Assembly (NCBI RefSeq): GCF_965228935.1
Contig: NZ_OZ245846.1
Coordinates: forward strand, 1,178,001 to 1,242,000
DNA: 64,000 bases
Direction of reading: 5' to 3'
Source: Ulvibacterium sp965228935
Lineage (GTDB): Bacteria > Bacteroidota > Bacteroidia > Flavobacteriales > Flavobacteriaceae
Shown here: one piece after another, positions 20,601 through 29,130 of the stretch
How positions within the stretch are numbered: position 1 is the stretch's first letter
How the letters are laid out: the number at the start of each line of letters is the position of its first letter
Program-made: the position numbers and the translations under genes
Notes under the pieces: model-generated
The model's input: the letters and a program-made list of their open reading frames with translations, nothing else
Database searches by the model: none
Told to the model about the DNA's origin: nothing

Positions 20601-23600
20601 TTACCCTTCCGGATGTAACGATAAATCCATTGCCCACGGAGCCTGTTTTAAGCACTTCGATAACCTATAATTGCGATGGTAGCGGAAATATAACCGTAAC
20701 CCCTTTTGATGCTTCGTACACTTATATTCTAGATGGTACTTTACCAGGACAAACGGGTGCAGGAAGTAATGTGTTTAACAATGTAGCGGTAGGCAGCCAT
20801 ACCATTACAGTTGATTATGGAAGTAGCTGCTCGGTTGATACGCCGTTAATCGTAGCTGACGGAAACGCTTTTGAAGCCTCGATTATCGCATTTGATAACC
20901 TGGATTGTAATCTGGATGGCTCCGGTACGATTACCATTTCGGCAAACAACTATGGTGCCGGAGGGTACGAATATAGTCTGAACGGAGGAGCTTTTGTCGG
21001 TCCCTTTACAACGGACGAGCAGATTACCGGTCTCACCGCACAGGCCTATACCATTGTAGTTCGCGATGTGGACAACCCGATTGCCGGTTGTTCCGTTACC
21101 TTAAACCAAACTTTGACCGAACCGACCCAAATAACAGCTTCCGCCAGTATTACGGAACCCCTTACCTGTTCCAATGGAGGAGCTACCATTACCGCAAGTG
21201 CATCCGGTGGAACACCTACCTATGTGTATCAGCTGGAAGATACCGGTGGAACGGTAATCGGCAGCTTTGATTTTGCCACAAACGGGGCCAATACCGTCTT
21301 TTCGGGTCTTGCCATAGGTAGTTACATTGTCCGGGCAAGGGATGCCAATAACTGCGAGGATGCCATTAATACGGCTCTAGTAGTTGTTGACACCAATGAT
21401 GTGCTGTTTAATCTTACACCGACGCCTTGCTATTTAGGGGATAACAATGCCTCGATTCAAGTAGATATTACGGCTGGAAATGGCAATTATGAGTTAAATA
21501 TTAATGGTGGGCCATGGGTCGCACCTCCTTCGGTAAATGCAGCTACCCATCTATTTGAAAATTTAACCAACGGCTCTTATACCATCAATGTAAGGGATGC
21601 TTACGGATGTATCGGTGCGCCACAAAACCTGACCATAAATCCTGTAATAACTGCTACGGTCGATGTAGTGGATATTAGTTCCTGCGCAGATGGAAGTATT
21701 ACGGTAAATGCCTCTGGAGGCGACAGTAATTTGGTCTATGCCTTTGTTTCCAATGGAACTCCGGTTGCCTCAGGTGATTTTGGACCGAGCAATACCTACA
21801 CGGTCACCACAGGAAATGATGGCATGTATGATGTTTACGTTTGGGACAACAACGCCGCCGATCCACATTGTGAATTTATGGAGACGGTAACCGTTGATCC
21901 CGCGGTTTCACTGACCCTTACTGCGACACCGACCGATCCCGAATGTCATGACGGAACTGGTTCAATAGCCGTTGCCATTACCTCAGGAGAGGGTCCATAT
22001 ACTATTCAAATCATCGATTTGGACAATGGTGGAGCCTCCAATCAAACCGATACGAACGTGGTTACGACAAACCAGACCTATTTCAATCTGGCTCCGGGAG
22101 ACTACACGATCAATGTAACCGATGCCAACGGATGCCTGATCACCGATACGCCAATCTCCATAAACAATCCCGATGAATTGACGGCAACTGTCCAAGGTAT
22201 TGTTCCCGGAAACTGTACCGGAAACATCAACGATTTTGGAATAGAGTTCAGCGGCTATCCAACTACCTTGGGAACTATTCAGTTTAGTGCCGACGGCGGA
22301 ACATCATGGCCCGGGGATAACTCCGTTCCCGGAACATCGGATCAGATTACAGGATTCAATCCCGGAGATACAGTATTTCCATCCCTTCGAACCATTGATG
22401 GCTCATCGAATACCGTATGCCAAACAGATTTACCTCCATTTGTCATTCCTTATCCATTAGACGATTTGGACATCAACGTGATACCCATAGTGATAGATTG
22501 TAATACTTTGGAAGTAGCCGTACAAGGTACAGCCGGTTTGCCGGCATATGAATACGCCTATTCCGAAGATCCAGCAAACTTTGACCCAACTACAGCAGTA
22601 TGGCAACCCGGGGGAACATTGGACACTTCCAATAATCCTGTACCGGCAGGACATGGAAGGTATACGTGGACGGGGCTTGTACCTGGAAGGACCTATGTAT
22701 TCTATGTACGTGATTCGTCCGGTCCTCCAGCATGTGTACGCCAAAGTAGTGTAAACGTAAATGTAGAGGCTCCGCCTCCCGTTCAAATAGACGCCTCCGT
22801 AGCCCCAACTTGTGATGGGCAGACGAACGGCCAGATAACTTTTACGGTAACGGAAACCACTCCCGGAGAACTTGGCGGTAGTTTTAACTGGGAATTATTC
22901 TTGGTGGGAACCCCCGCGCATACTTCCATAGCTACAGGTAGCGTTCCTACCTTTTCTACCGGTGACTCATTTACCGCGCCTAGTACGGCAATTCTGGCTC
23001 CAGGGGAATATTTTGTAGAAATTACCGGCCCAGCTCCCAATAACTGCGTGATTGGTAGTGAGAATGTTCTTGTGGAAGAATTGGATCCCATAACAGGAAC
23101 TCCAAATGTATTGACCCATATTACCTGCGCGAATCCCGGGCTGGTCGAAATCCAATCCGTTTTCGGGGGAGGGGGGACATATACCTATACCTTGACCAGC
23201 ACTAATTTTGTGTCGAATATTGTAACCACGGATAATCCTGTGGAAGTACCTATCTCCAATTTGGTGGATGCAACGGCCACTCCGTTTAATGTAGATGTAA
23301 GTGTGGCCGACCAATACGGTTGTTCAAATGCCTTGGGCACCGTTTCAATGAATATATCACAAAATCCAAGTATAACCAGCGTAACCACTTCGAATTGTAC
23401 TATCCCGTTTTCGGTCACTATAAGTGCAAGTGGTGGAACCGCTCCATACCTCTATTCCATAGACGGGGGCACAACTTATGTAAGTAACGGTGGTATTTTC
23501 ACTAATGTGACTCCCGGGACCTATAATGTGGCCATCATAGATAGTGATGGTTGTACGGATACCGATACTATTGACGTACATCCCGTATTGGAGGCCGATG

Positions 23601-26600
23601 TTGACCTCAGCAAGCTTCTGGATTGTACAGGTACGCCAGATGCACAGATTACTATCAATGTTACCTCCGGGTCCGGAAGTTACGATTACCAAATCACGGA
23701 TAGCGGGGGAACCGTGGTGGCCAGGGCCGTCTTGCCAAGCAATCCGTATGTATTCAATACTACGACGCCAGAAGATTATGTGATTACGATTTATGATAAT
23801 AATACCACTGGTCCGGAATGTAGCAGAGTGTTCCCAATAACCGTTGAACCTGCAGTGATGCCCTCATTTACAGAGACACATACCGATGTCTCCTGTAACG
23901 GTTCTTCCGATGGAACCATAACACTTACGGAAACCCCAAATGGTATCAATCCATTGACATACACCATTGCTCCAGCTGCTGGAAGTTTCAACGCGGCTAC
24001 CCAAACCTTTGAAAATCTTCCCGATGGCACCTATACAGTAACCGGAACAGGTACTAACAACTGTACCTTCGATATTTCCGGAATCATCATAGGTGAGCCC
24101 GCTTTGATTAACGTTACGCTAAATCCTGTTGTAGAGTTTGCCTGTACTACCGGTAACAATCCCAATAATGCCAGTATAAGCATCAATGCCGTAAATGGCG
24201 GATCTACCACTTATGTAAGATATGAATTTATCAATGACCAAGGAACGGTAGGTACAGGTGATGACGTTGTTGTGCAGGACGGAACGAACACCACCTATGT
24301 GGAAACCGATACCCATGGAGGTTCCTATATCATTAATGTTTATGATAATAATGGTTGCGTTGGAAGTACGACGGCCTCAATTGCACCTTTTGTTGAAATT
24401 TCCGATCCGACTGTTAGTATCACCCAAGATATTACCTGTAATCCAGGGAATGATGCCGAAGTAACTCTGGGTATTACCCTAAATCCAGTGGCTGCAACCC
24501 CAAATTTACAGTATTCGGTGGTCGGTACGGACAACGCCTATAGCGTTCTTAATCAGCCCTCGAATGTATTTGCGTCATTAGGTATCGGTAATTACGAAGC
24601 TACCGTAACCAACACGGATACAGGATGCTTTGTACAGACTGCTTTTGAAATAGAAGATCCAAACAACTTTGAAATCGTTCCAACCACAGTAGATGTCGTT
24701 TGTTTTGGAACCGATGGTTCCGTCAGCTTTACGGTTAATGACCCCGTAAATCCATATGCAGGAGGATTTACCTGGCAGATTTATAATTCCCAGGGTACGG
24801 TCACACTAGCGGATGACACTATCATTGTTGGTGCAAATGGTACCTCGCTCAATGCTGGGCCCACTACTCCGTTTAACATAGGGGCCGGCGAATATCGAGT
24901 CGAGGTCACTCAAACAGCGGATCCCAACTGTGTGGGAAATGAGTTCTTTACCATTGCAGGACCTAGTGCAACAATTACAGCAAACACTGACGTAACCCCA
25001 ATTACCTGTGTTGGCAATGATGGCGTTATCGAAATTATCGATGTACTTGGTGGATGGGGCGGATATAGCTATTATGTGGGTACTTCAGCTCCGTCAGGTG
25101 CTGGTGACTATGGGGCCAATCGCCGATTTGAAAATCTTCCCCCGGGAACGTATGAGGCCTGGGTGCTCGATGCAAATAGTTGCCCACAGCGTGTACAGAA
25201 TAACATTGTGCTGGCCAATCCAACGCCGATTAGTGCATCTTTACAAATCAATCAGCCCAATTGTACGGATTTCGAAGGAGAAATTGAAATTGTCAGCGTG
25301 GCAAATGGCCAAGGAAGCAACTATACCTACGAATTGATCAAAAACGGGACGCCTACCGGTATCATACAGAATACCCGGGTATTCTCCGGTTTGAACGCCG
25401 GAAGCTATCAGGTTCAGGTAACCGACCAATGGACATGTACCTTTACAACAACACCTGTAGTGTTGTTTGCGCCTATCGTTCCACAAGCGACCATTGTAAA
25501 GACCAGGGATTGTTCCATCTCTCCCGAGGGTGAAATTACAATAACGCAAACTGGAGGCTCAGGTAATTTTGATTACGATGTTACCTATCCAGATGGATTC
25601 ACTACCGACAACAATACAACAGGCATTTTCACGGGATTGAACCAAACCGGTGACTATACGTTTACCATTACCGATCAAACCGTGGGTCATGCCTGTAGCA
25701 CCACGATAACGCAACGATTGGAAGATCCTGTTCTGCCCTTGCCCGCTATCGATATCTTTACCGATGTTACGTGTAACGGGGCCGATGACGGAACTATCTC
25801 GGTAAGTGTTCTGGACAACGGTGTGGATCCGTATGTTTTCCAGATTACCGCATTGAACGGAGCCCCCTTGGGTACTCCAATAAATCCGACTACAAGTACC
25901 AACTTTACGGCAATTTTTACGGGCTTACAGGGTACTAGTGCAGGCAATGATTATACCATTACTGCAACGGCCGCCAATGATTGTTCCGCGACCGTAAATC
26001 AGTTGATTACCGAACCGGATGCCATAGTGGTGAACCCTATTGTCCCCGTACCATATGGTTGTACCACAGGTAATAATACTGACCATGCCGCCTTAACATT
26101 CGCCGGTGCCTCAGGAGGTTCCACCAACTTTGTTCGTTTTGAGTTTGTACGGAATGGAAGTGTTGTTCAAGATGGTACCAATACCACCTATACCGAAACC
26201 GACTTGGCGGGTGGAAACTATGATATTAATGTCTATGACGAGAATGGTTGCTTGGGAACTACGACGGCTACGATCCTGCCATTCGAAGGCATAAGTGATC
26301 CCGTGGTGAATACTACAGTTGATGTGACTTGTAGTCCGGGGGATGACGCCCAAATTGAAGTTGGCGTTACGGTAAATCCTGGTACAGCGACCCCCAATTT
26401 TGAATACACCGTAACCGGAATCAATGTAGTGTACAATCATACAATTACTTCTACCAACAATCCTGAAACCTTTACAGGTCTTGGCGTTGGCAATTATAGC
26501 GTTTCCATAACCAATTTGGATACGGGTTGTGTATTGGAAACCGTACATACCATTGAAGATCCAGATATCATCGAGGTCATTGCTACCAAATTGACCGATG

Positions 26601-29113
26601 AGGAATGTTTGAACAATGGGGTGGACGATGGAAGTTTTGCCGTTGCCATCAATAATTACACCGGTAATTATGACTATCAAGTATACGATGTGAATGATAA
26701 TCCCGTTGCAGGGTTCGCCGGAAGTGGAAATGGGGCCGTACCATTGCCTCCTATATCAAATCTTCCTGAAGGTGTGTATTACATCCGTATTACGGAAACG
26801 GAGGCCCCATTCTGCGTGGAAGATTCCAATAGGATTACTATAACGGCTCCGGATGCACCGATTACGGCTACCGTAACCGAAGAGGCCAGTGTATCTTGTT
26901 CCAATGATCAAGGAAGCATCCTTGTAGATCCAGAAGGAGGTATTGGTCCTTATACAATCACCATAACTTCTCCATCACAGACATTTACCCAAACCGGAGT
27001 AGAGGCCTATATTTTCATGGGCTTAGCGGCAGGCACTTTTAACGTATCGATTACGGACACCATGAGTTGTTTGTATACCGATACCATTACCTTGATACGG
27101 CCGGATGATATCGTAGCTACCATAGCCAGCACCCCGTTGACCTGCTATAATGAAAATACGGCCAGTGTTACGGCTTCGGTCAACGTAAGGAATGTGACTC
27201 CGGTATATGAATATCGATTAAATCGGTATGATGATTTGGCAGGAAGTAGCCTTCTACAGACTTCTTCCGCACAAGTTTCGGATACCTTTGGTGGACTTTC
27301 CGCAGGATTCTATAGCATTACGGTAACCGATGATGTAGGCTGTAGTGACGAAACGTCCATTGTTGAAATCATTAACCCCACGGAAGTAGAGGCATTTTTA
27401 ACACGAACCGATCCCTTGACCTGTGTTACAGGTGCAGAATTTGAACTTTCGGCAACCGGTGGTAGTGGTACCTATGAATACAGCACGGATAACATCACCT
27501 TTATCCCAATGGGAGGAAACAGTATAAATCTACCCCAAAGTGGTGTGTTCGGTGCCGGTACGTATCAGTACTATGTGCGGGATGCCATAAACGGTTGTGT
27601 TTCCGTGGCTTCCAATGAAATAGAGGAAGACCCCATAATTCCGCTGACCTTGATATTGGATCAAAGTGCGGCCTATATCAACTGTAATGGAGAAAGTACG
27701 GCCAGTATTTATGCAGATGCGGATGGGGGATTGGGCAATTATCGGTATGAACTGTATAGTAATTATAACGGAACGGCCCTAAATCTTGCCGATCGCATTG
27801 ATGGGCCCAGGCCTGATGGTGAATTTACCGGATTGGGCGTAGGCACCTATTGGGTAAATGTAACCAGCGGTGATTGTACAGCGGAACCACAACAGGTAAA
27901 TATAACCGAACCTACACCGCTTACCTATATTGAAAATGTGGTGGACGTAAGCTGTTTCGGAGAGGATGATGGGACCATTACGGTAACCCTTTCAGGTGGT
28001 GTTGGCGGATACCAATATGCCATATCCCCTAATCTGAATCAATTTGATACCGAAAACACCTTTACCGATTTGGCACCGGGCACGTATACGGTAATCGCCC
28101 AAGATCAAAATGGATGTTTTGAACAATTGGAATATACCATATCAGAGCCTACTTTATTGGAAGTTACAGCCGTGGCTACCCCTGAAGTCTGTGCAGGTGA
28201 TATGAACGGAATTATAGATTTAACCATTCAAGGTGGTACGGCCCCATATAGTTCACGATTGAGTAGTGAGACCAATTTTACCTTGGATCAAACCTCGATT
28301 ACAGGACTGGCCGCCGGAGGTTATATCGTTTTTGTACGGGATGCCAATGGTTGTGAAGCCAATGTTTCCATTACCGTTGATGCGGGAGCCAATCTCAATG
28401 CTACAGTAGAGCCGGTATACGAATGTACCGGAGACACGCCCAACAATTATGTGAACATTACACTGGAGGACTCGTCAGTACTGGGTGATATATTATATGC
28501 TTTGGATTCTACAGATCCCCTAGATATGCAATTGAACCCGGATTTTAGGGATATTGCTCCCGGCAGCCACTATATTGCCATAGCCCATGCAAATGGTTGC
28601 TTGAGAACAATAGATTTCGAAATCGAAGGTTTTGAGCCATTAATCTTAAGTCTCGAGCAGAACAACATCAATGAAATAACGGCCATTGCCAACGGTGGAC
28701 TTCAGAATTATACGTTCTACTTCGGCGATGTGGATAACGGAACGGACAATACCTTTTATATTAACAGAACGGATACCTACACCGTTACCGTCGTAGATGA
28801 AAACGGTTGTGAGGCGGTTGCGGATATCTTTATGGAATTCATAGATATTGAAATCCCGAACTTCTTTACACCGGACGGCGACGGCCGTAATGATTTTTGG
28901 ACCCCAAGGAACCAGGAAGCCTTCCCACAGATACTAACCATCATATTTGATCGTTATGGTAGAGAGATATATAGAATGGGCCTTAATGATGATCCCTGGG
29001 ATGGAATTTATCAGCAAAGCGAGCTCCCAACTGGTGATTACTGGTATGTAATAAAACTCCGTGGGGAGAGTGATGACAGGGAGTTTATTGGACATTTTAC
29101 CTTATATCGATAA
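14612..29113 (+). CDS. Giant SprB-like T9SS adhesin, about 4833 residues
   Basis: The start is the ATG at 14612, overlapping the previous stop. It gives a signal peptide (residues 1-28, ending YSSAQ). Residues about 30-390 form a unique N-terminal domain. About 395-500 is a DUF11-type 'conserved repeat' (IVLEKRVEDIGGNDI). A Ca-binding-like Asp/Asn loop (DDNGNGQLDPTD) lies at about 588. From about residue 1060 the protein is a train of SprB-type modules of 80-110 residues, each with the pattern (V)(S/T)C.G..DG..., YSIDGG, LPPGTYTV and DANGC. Each module has a Cys near its start and one near its end. A jelly-roll-like domain interrupts the train. The end is a type-B gliding-motility C-terminal domain (FFTPDGDGRNDFWTP through GHFTLYR). 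Flavobacterium SprB is the model: it is moved along the surface by the gliding motor. Adhesion or gliding is inferred. The frame is intact over 14.5 kb. Confidence 0.93.
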   Translation: MNQKFFIKKKILPFFCFFLGALFYSSAQEAVPFTPRLNGGNIEIRGDIIFVGNNILNRATEADPGQANTPYNGSANNNSLWMEYIDIDSDPTTFSSSSAELNIADPACSQVRYAGLYWAATYPNERSDSSQPFNGTPRIEDWFNIKFQIPGGTYVDLTADTAADPVGQEDDIIFDGYDYTNINNSFKDSPYICYKNVTDLVRSNTNPNGEYTVANVRATKGRRNGSSSAGWVMVIIYENPNESGKFISTFDGYAGLSGSVGNVDVAVNGFRTLPAPFPVRARVGVGSLEGDRGISNDRFFIRANSVGSFTNLSTGLNPANNFFNSTITTNGLEVPTRTPYGTNTLGTDLDLFNLNNPNESVLPNDESGATLRFTSTGDGYGAFLATFSVEIIEPNIVLEKRVEDIGGNDITGMGVNLGQTLDYVLSFRNLGNDDATGYTIRDVLPINTTFVSVDLSGAPGVTHSHDVATNAVTFTVPDNLVEIGDPVYTIRLRVTVAENCFDFVDACTDLIENLGYSTYRGDINSAVITDDPSVSDFDNCGFVTPGATNFLLDDLSDCNFTRTVQLCGADVVLDAGDGFDAYVWVSDDNGNGQLDPTDTVLNDGDPDNDPSTLLVDDIGTYIVDKQVADPCKGFKEIITVERFGTTQTNPIVDYFNALNGDADPTNDVQGEIVQCSIDGDILPKIFLCGSNDSQLIQINITDAQSLVWEQLDEGSCAAAPDDCANKNLTCTWNQVATGNNFTANAEGKYRLVINYQNGCFSRFYFDVFQNNLDIQYNSSDIVCTTDGNITITNLGNNYGYQLIDHANSSILVPFGTNTTGSFDFTSGQNGSYRVEVVQLDIAGVPIPGACIFSTPPIGILDRNFTVDIETTPANCNDQGTIKIDVLNVLPNYSYVLRRSDGTFIDDETAQPDNTHTFTVNPGDYIIETSTDDGCSDTQNVTVGRIPDPALSALTTADIGCAAGTIELTRTGGQGNPDFLYAIWSKDGVDRYADIASIPADAYQVGSTFYFGWRDDDGDGTDEYIPNEDGTYEFIIIDANNCSAISNPVTINDNGTMTASVPTLVDVSCGGGSDGEINIVAVNGIPPYQYSIDGGTSFTTTASFVNLPVGNYDVVVQDDSGCEVTFTHTINEPFPLSASAGVSRDATCDPNGAEVRVTNVTGGTAPYQYSFDGGANYGATSIAVLPPGNYTVIVRDANNCTFPMAVTVDNEPVPPIVTLTPAVDYNCNGTGNITATPDIATYDYTYELDGVPNTPPTSNVFPNIGPGTYTVRTIYTSQTPPTPSLLLSEDFGAGVTIPSPNTNGYNYEDQTNNPPGDANSNINDFEYSVTSDVVAPFGTWVSPIDHTTGTRASQGRYLVMNVGTPTPTQIIYSKEINDIIPNRDLTVSLYIMNLLRQGTSGLDPDLTIEIREVGTGTVVQSIRTGTISKNTGNTDWRFRTVDLNPGANTSLEFVIRSEISGNGGNDFALDDIEIFQIPEVCSQFVETPVTVVAGNVFAANVTASVNASCNGLSDGAITFEVENFDIAAGFDYSVDGGTNWINSTSSPVTTSAIFGAGTHRIDIRKADDTTCTTFVEETITEPNSVVASASITTILTCTNGGATITASASGGTPTYVYQLEDNGGTVIGSFDFATNGTNTVFSGLAVGDYIVRTRDANNCEDAIDTALTVADTNDVVFNLTPTACYSGSNDATIQVDVTDGNGNYQFRINNGPWLTPSPTTATSYTFQNLANGTYTVNVQDGFGCPGLQQNITIDPQLTVTASAPNITACGTDTDITISASGGDANYVYAVVTNGTVVTDGDFGPANTVTVTAAGAYDIYVRDNNGNPGYCSAMYPLTIVQDAAINITATPTAVSCFGGTDGAISIVVNSGGSAPFTYSIDGGTTYVTGNSFPNLAAGTYPVRVRDANGCETPINNTVVTEPAQLAGEATVTQNYTCAQLGQITVGSITATSGGSGDYQYSINGGTWTASTTGGHTFINLTDGTYSIRVRDANAISCEITLPDVTINPLPTEPVLSTSITYNCDGSGNITVTPFDASYTYILDGTLPGQTGAGSNVFNNVAVGSHTITVDYGSSCSVDTPLIVADGNAFEASIIAFDNLDCNLDGSGTITISANNYGAGGYEYSLNGGAFVGPFTTDEQITGLTAQAYTIVVRDVDNPIAGCSVTLNQTLTEPTQITASASITEPLTCSNGGATITASASGGTPTYVYQLEDTGGTVIGSFDFATNGANTVFSGLAIGSYIVRARDANNCEDAINTALVVVDTNDVLFNLTPTPCYLGDNNASIQVDITAGNGNYELNINGGPWVAPPSVNAATHLFENLTNGSYTINVRDAYGCIGAPQNLTINPVITATVDVVDISSCADGSITVNASGGDSNLVYAFVSNGTPVASGDFGPSNTYTVTTGNDGMYDVYVWDNNAADPHCEFMETVTVDPAVSLTLTATPTDPECHDGTGSIAVAITSGEGPYTIQIIDLDNGGASNQTDTNVVTTNQTYFNLAPGDYTINVTDANGCLITDTPISINNPDELTATVQGIVPGNCTGNINDFGIEFSGYPTTLGTIQFSADGGTSWPGDNSVPGTSDQITGFNPGDTVFPSLRTIDGSSNTVCQTDLPPFVIPYPLDDLDINVIPIVIDCNTLEVAVQGTAGLPAYEYAYSEDPANFDPTTAVWQPGGTLDTSNNPVPAGHGRYTWTGLVPGRTYVFYVRDSSGPPACVRQSSVNVNVEAPPPVQIDASVAPTCDGQTNGQITFTVTETTPGELGGSFNWELFLVGTPAHTSIATGSVPTFSTGDSFTAPSTAILAPGEYFVEITGPAPNNCVIGSENVLVEELDPITGTPNVLTHITCANPGLVEIQSVFGGGGTYTYTLTSTNFVSNIVTTDNPVEVPISNLVDATATPFNVDVSVADQYGCSNALGTVSMNISQNPSITSVTTSNCTIPFSVTISASGGTAPYLYSIDGGTTYVSNGGIFTNVTPGTYNVAIIDSDGCTDTDTIDVHPVLEADVDLSKLLDCTGTPDAQITINVTSGSGSYDYQITDSGGTVVARAVLPSNPYVFNTTTPEDYVITIYDNNTTGPECSRVFPITVEPAVMPSFTETHTDVSCNGSSDGTITLTETPNGINPLTYTIAPAAGSFNAATQTFENLPDGTYTVTGTGTNNCTFDISGIIIGEPALINVTLNPVVEFACTTGNNPNNASISINAVNGGSTTYVRYEFINDQGTVGTGDDVVVQDGTNTTYVETDTHGGSYIINVYDNNGCVGSTTASIAPFVEISDPTVSITQDITCNPGNDAEVTLGITLNPVAATPNLQYSVVGTDNAYSVLNQPSNVFASLGIGNYEATVTNTDTGCFVQTAFEIEDPNNFEIVPTTVDVVCFGTDGSVSFTVNDPVNPYAGGFTWQIYNSQGTVTLADDTIIVGANGTSLNAGPTTPFNIGAGEYRVEVTQTADPNCVGNEFFTIAGPSATITANTDVTPITCVGNDGVIEIIDVLGGWGGYSYYVGTSAPSGAGDYGANRRFENLPPGTYEAWVLDANSCPQRVQNNIVLANPTPISASLQINQPNCTDFEGEIEIVSVANGQGSNYTYELIKNGTPTGIIQNTRVFSGLNAGSYQVQVTDQWTCTFTTTPVVLFAPIVPQATIVKTRDCSISPEGEITITQTGGSGNFDYDVTYPDGFTTDNNTTGIFTGLNQTGDYTFTITDQTVGHACSTTITQRLEDPVLPLPAIDIFTDVTCNGADDGTISVSVLDNGVDPYVFQITALNGAPLGTPINPTTSTNFTAIFTGLQGTSAGNDYTITATAANDCSATVNQLITEPDAIVVNPIVPVPYGCTTGNNTDHAALTFAGASGGSTNFVRFEFVRNGSVVQDGTNTTYTETDLAGGNYDINVYDENGCLGTTTATILPFEGISDPVVNTTVDVTCSPGDDAQIEVGVTVNPGTATPNFEYTVTGINVVYNHTITSTNNPETFTGLGVGNYSVSITNLDTGCVLETVHTIEDPDIIEVIATKLTDEECLNNGVDDGSFAVAINNYTGNYDYQVYDVNDNPVAGFAGSGNGAVPLPPISNLPEGVYYIRITETEAPFCVEDSNRITITAPDAPITATVTEEASVSCSNDQGSILVDPEGGIGPYTITITSPSQTFTQTGVEAYIFMGLAAGTFNVSITDTMSCLYTDTITLIRPDDIVATIASTPLTCYNENTASVTASVNVRNVTPVYEYRLNRYDDLAGSSLLQTSSAQVSDTFGGLSAGFYSITVTDDVGCSDETSIVEIINPTEVEAFLTRTDPLTCVTGAEFELSATGGSGTYEYSTDNITFIPMGGNSINLPQSGVFGAGTYQYYVRDAINGCVSVASNEIEEDPIIPLTLILDQSAAYINCNGESTASIYADADGGLGNYRYELYSNYNGTALNLADRIDGPRPDGEFTGLGVGTYWVNVTSGDCTAEPQQVNITEPTPLTYIENVVDVSCFGEDDGTITVTLSGGVGGYQYAISPNLNQFDTENTFTDLAPGTYTVIAQDQNGCFEQLEYTISEPTLLEVTAVATPEVCAGDMNGIIDLTIQGGTAPYSSRLSSETNFTLDQTSITGLAAGGYIVFVRDANGCEANVSITVDAGANLNATVEPVYECTGDTPNNYVNITLEDSSVLGDILYALDSTDPLDMQLNPDFRDIAPGSHYIAIAHANGCLRTIDFEIEGFEPLILSLEQNNINEITAIANGGLQNYTFYFGDVDNGTDNTFYINRTDTYTVTVVDENGCEAVADIFMEFIDIEIPNFFTPDGDGRNDFWTPRNQEAFPQILTIIFDRYGREIYRMGLNDDPWDGIYQQSELPTGDYWYVIKLRGESDDREFIGHFTLYR
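17800..21943 (+). repeat. Superrepeat 1 of the giant adhesin (two copies)
   Basis: Six consecutive modules recur in the same order. Using the first Cys codon of the leading module as anchor, copy 1 runs from 17813 to 20170 and copy 2 from 20171 to 21943. The best-conserved part (19365-19878 versus 21135-21648) has a constant 1770-base offset, and its protein is nearly identical around GGTPTYVYQLED and GGTVIGSFDFATNG. The DNA differs at many synonymous sites. Copy 1 is 585 bases longer, which is the size of the inserted domain at about 18450-19062. Confidence 0.85.
18450..19062 (+). other. Jelly-roll-like domain inserted in superrepeat 1, copy 1
   Basis: This stretch encodes about 200 residues unlike the SprB modules around it. 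It opens SLLLSEDFGAG, has a central GRYLVMNVGTPTPTQIIYSKE, and closes NDFALDDIEIFQ. The ending and the strand pattern suggest a MAM/CBM-like jelly-roll fold, which in such proteins often binds carbohydrate. It is absent from the matching place in copy 2. The fold is inferred from the pattern only. Confidence 0.55.
23600..27421 (+). repeat. Superrepeat 2 of the giant adhesin (seven-module unit)
   Basis: A second architecture of seven modules repeats in tandem. Anchored at the leading-module Cys codon, copy 1 spans 23624-25510 (1887 bases, 629 residues) and copy 2 spans 25511-27421 (1911 bases, 637 residues). Matching landmarks are DVSCNGSSDGT / DVTCNGADDGT, ACTTGNNPNN / GCTTGNNTDH and VVQDGTNTTYVETD / VVQDGTNTTYTETD. 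Modules 5-7 also recur just upstream (about 22780-23590), forming a partial third copy. Confidence 0.8.
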
Positions 29114-29130
29114 TCTTAACCTACAAACAC

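Noticed and set aside
26111..26680. 189-codon minus-strand frame, and many similar frames, inside the giant adhesin
   Set aside because: These are shadows of a biased repetitive coding sequence; they recur at equivalent places in the superrepeats.
14612..29113. Repeat tract considered as a CRISPR or DNA-level satellite
   Set aside because: The repeats are protein modules in one intact frame with third-position divergence; there are no short identical repeats with unique spacers.
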